A stretch of 62,175 bases of DNA from Nitrosomonadales bacterium (GTDB lineage: Bacteria > Pseudomonadota > Gammaproteobacteria > Burkholderiales > Gallionellaceae): positions 1 through 62,175 of the forward strand of contig JACQFX010000035.1 in the NCBI GenBank assembly GCA_016199835.1, in the 5' to 3' direction. Both the position numbers and the translations under genes were made by a program. Shown here one piece after another: positions 60,944 to 62,175 of this stretch (position 1 is the stretch's first letter; each line of letters starts with the position of its first letter). The notes below the pieces were generated by a model that did not search any database, had not been told where the DNA came from, and saw only the letters and a program-made list of their open reading frames with translations.

Positions 60944-60950
60944 GTTGGGC
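60944..60950 (+). other. Cassette boundary GTTGGGC (left end of cassette 1)
   Basis: GTTGGGC is identical to the R' core of the attC at 61761-61767. No R'' partner or attC hairpin lies to its left, so this is either an attI-like site or a secondary insertion site 46 bp after hemH. Confidence 0.65.
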
Positions 60951-60971
60951 GTCTTGAGCGCCGGAGCTGAT

Positions 60972-61685
60972 ATGTCCGCAAGTTGGTACATCGAATTCCT
61001 TCAAAGACTGCGCGAGTTTCGAACTCACTGCGCCGACGCTCTCAACGACGGTGACCTTTCAAAGGGTGGAAAGCTCAATGTTCAGCCCATCTCGCGGGCA
61101 GTCGATGCGCTCGAACGCCACTGGAAGAAGCAGTTCCCCCAGCACACGTTGCCCCACCGCGACGACATCAACAGGCACCTTCGATTCGGCCTCGCTACGG
61201 ACGTGCTTGATCTAATGACCAAGGACATTCATGACGCTGAGGTCAAAGCCCTGAGCGCTTTTGGCGAAACAGAATTGCCGGAGGGAGCGCCGTTTGTCTC
61301 GCCGGAACGGATCGAAGAGCTACGGTCGGTTGCTGCTCAGTCGGCCTACGACCTATCTCGTGTGTTACGCCTGTGCGAAGAATTGAACATCGTTTCGAAA
61401 CGCCAATGCCACATTGCCACCGCCGTTCTCGTGCGAGCACTGATTGATCACGTCCCACCCATCTTCGGTATGCGCGACTTCAAAGAGGTTGCGAACAACT
61501 ACGCAGGCACCAAGTCCTTTATGGCGACGGCAAAACACCTTGACGAGTCATCGAGGAAAATTGCTGATGGTCTTCTCCATTCGCACATTCGCAAGACGGA
61601 AAGCCTGCCTACTGCTACCCAGGTCGACTTCAAACAGTCGCTTGACGTTGTCCTCGGTGAAGTGGCTCGGTTGCTGAGAAAGTAG
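60972..61685 (+). CDS. Integron cassette protein of unknown function
   Basis: This 237-residue soluble protein is mostly helical and has no signal peptide. The region VLVRALIDHVPPIFG near residue 165 and the segment SSRKIADGLLHSHIRKTESL near residue 200 look conserved in a hypothetical family I have seen but cannot name. It fills a complete 817-bp cassette (60945-61761) from a GTTGGGC boundary to its attC. Cassette genes are usually expressed from outside promoters; none is visible, but hemH transcription would run into it. Confidence 0.7.
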   Translation: MSASWYIEFLQRLREFRTHCADALNDGDLSKGGKLNVQPISRAVDALERHWKKQFPQHTLPHRDDINRHLRFGLATDVLDLMTKDIHDAEVKALSAFGETELPEGAPFVSPERIEELRSVAAQSAYDLSRVLRLCEELNIVSKRQCHIATAVLVRALIDHVPPIFGMRDFKEVANNYAGTKSFMATAKHLDESSRKIADGLLHSHIRKTESLPTATQVDFKQSLDVVLGEVARLLRK

Positions 61686-61701
61686 GGGCCATGCCAAAGA
61701 C

Positions 61702-61767
61702 GCCCAACCCGGCAGTCGAGCGGACCTGCGCAAAAAGCCGCGCAGGCCGCTCACTTCTACGTTGGGC
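61702..61767 (+). other. attC integron recombination site (right)
   Basis: R'' is GCCCAAC (61702-61708) and R' is GTTGGGC (61761-61767), perfectly complementary. GAGCGG-A-CCTGCGC pairs with GCGCAGGCCGCTC, leaving a single extrahelical A and an AAAAAGCC loop. This 66-bp layout, including the unpaired base, is what integron integrases recognise in folded single-strand attC. Confidence 0.88.
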
Positions 61768-61776
61768 ATCTACGTG

Positions 61777-62085
61777 ATGAAAGAAAAGCTTGGATTTTTA
61801 GCACTGGTTGTCGCCACATTAGTTTGTTCTGGCTGCGGCGGAGGAGGGGGTAGCGGAGGGAGCAGCGCGCCAGCAACTATCAACTTGACGGGTGTTGCTG
61901 CCGTAGGTACTCCAATTGTAAATGGCACGTTAAACGTGAGTTGCGCAGCAGGGAGTGCTCTCTCTACAACCACGAACAGCTCTGGCGCTTGGCAAGTCGC
62001 CCTCTCCGGGCAAACACTACCATGTGCAATACAGGTGTTGGTACGCGATGAATATTACCCAGAAATTCTAGGTTCTGCGCGCTGA
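61777..62085 (+). pseudogene. Second cassette gene: lipoprotein, truncated by an IS
   Basis: The gene starts 16 nt after the attC core. A signal peptide with lipobox (MKEKLGFLALVVATLVCSGC) is followed by a Gly-rich linker and a start of an Ig-like domain (TINLTGVAAVGTPIVNGTLN). The family-like sequence stops at LPCAIQV near 62035; the last residues to the stop at 62085 come from the inserted element. Confidence 0.7.
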
Positions 62086-62175
62086 AAATTACCCAGGTGA
62101 TTAACCTCCTCCGTTCCGATTTTCGGAATGGAGAAACCAAGGAGATGATCACCATGAAATTACTGGGTAAAGTAA
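62036..62175 (+). mobile_element. IS21-like insertion sequence, left end (partial)
   Basis: After a TG start near 62036, the motif TGAATATTACCCAG (62049-62062) is repeated as TGAAAATTACCCAG (62083-62096). Such spaced terminal repeats are typical of IS21-family ends. A CDS with good ribosome site follows. The rest of the element is outside the window. Confidence 0.5.
62154..62175 (+). CDS. Start of a probable IS21-like transposase (partial)
   Basis: AAGGAG (62139-62144) precedes the ATG at 62154 at 9 nt. Only MKLLGKV is visible before the window ends. Assignment as IstA rests on the repeats upstream; an integrase or other protein cannot be excluded. Confidence 0.35.

Overview
This window looks like chromosome from a freshwater betaproteobacterium close to the Gallionellaceae/Nitrosomonadales (inference). 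The grounds are the gene orders iscRSUA-hscBA-fdx-iscX, ribF-ileS-lspA-ispH-thiO and aroA/cmk-rpsA-ihfB-lapAB-pyrF-rfaE1-hldD, the many c-di-GMP and HDOD proteins, and protein sequences typical of that group. No ribosomal RNA operon is present. One tRNA gene, tRNA-Thr(CGT), was found.

Layout. Positions 1-959 hold the end of an IS701-like element that has cut into a gene ending in an integron attC-like site. From 1336 to 8992 a minus-strand block runs trmJ-cysE and then iscR-iscS-iscU-iscA-hscB-hscA-fdx-iscX-dsbB. A textbook IscR type-1 operator lies inside the last codons of cysE. Positions 9200-16159 carry suhB, two HDOD proteins, cheD, a secreted protein and a GGDEF-EAL protein. Positions 16294-22695 hold tRNA-Thr and the tightly overlapped ribF-ileS-lspA-ispH-thiO operon. 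Positions 22836-28710 are more accessory: a small unknown protein behind a near-consensus promoter, radA with an abnormal C-terminus, a 494-residue Ala/Thr/Val/Pro-rich protein, chrA and a ComEA-like protein with a long charged tail.

From 28774 to 38798 there is a housekeeping block for LPS heptose synthesis, pyrimidines, LPS regulation, translation, a natural aroA-cmk fusion, and glmM. Positions 38799-40271 are an insertion between glmM and folP with two overlapping small genes and two decayed PIN-domain remnants. Then come folP-ftsH-rlmE, yhbY, greA, carB, carA, dapB, bamE, recN and nadK. An accessory block (53409-58607: two DUF1566-type proteins, one a lipoprotein with four 91-residue repeats, plus a large PAS-GGDEF-EAL protein) sits between the divergent nadK and hrcA genes. 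hemH follows hrcA.

The right edge (60944-62175) starts 46 bp after hemH. It holds a complete integron-type gene cassette bounded by GTTGGGC sites with a 66-bp attC, then a second cassette gene (lipoprotein) truncated by an IS21-like element. No integron integrase is visible, so both ends of the window look like attC clusters without integrase (CALIN-like). Several families of intergenic palindromes are scattered through the window; copies of one family supply the stop codons of both carA and carB.
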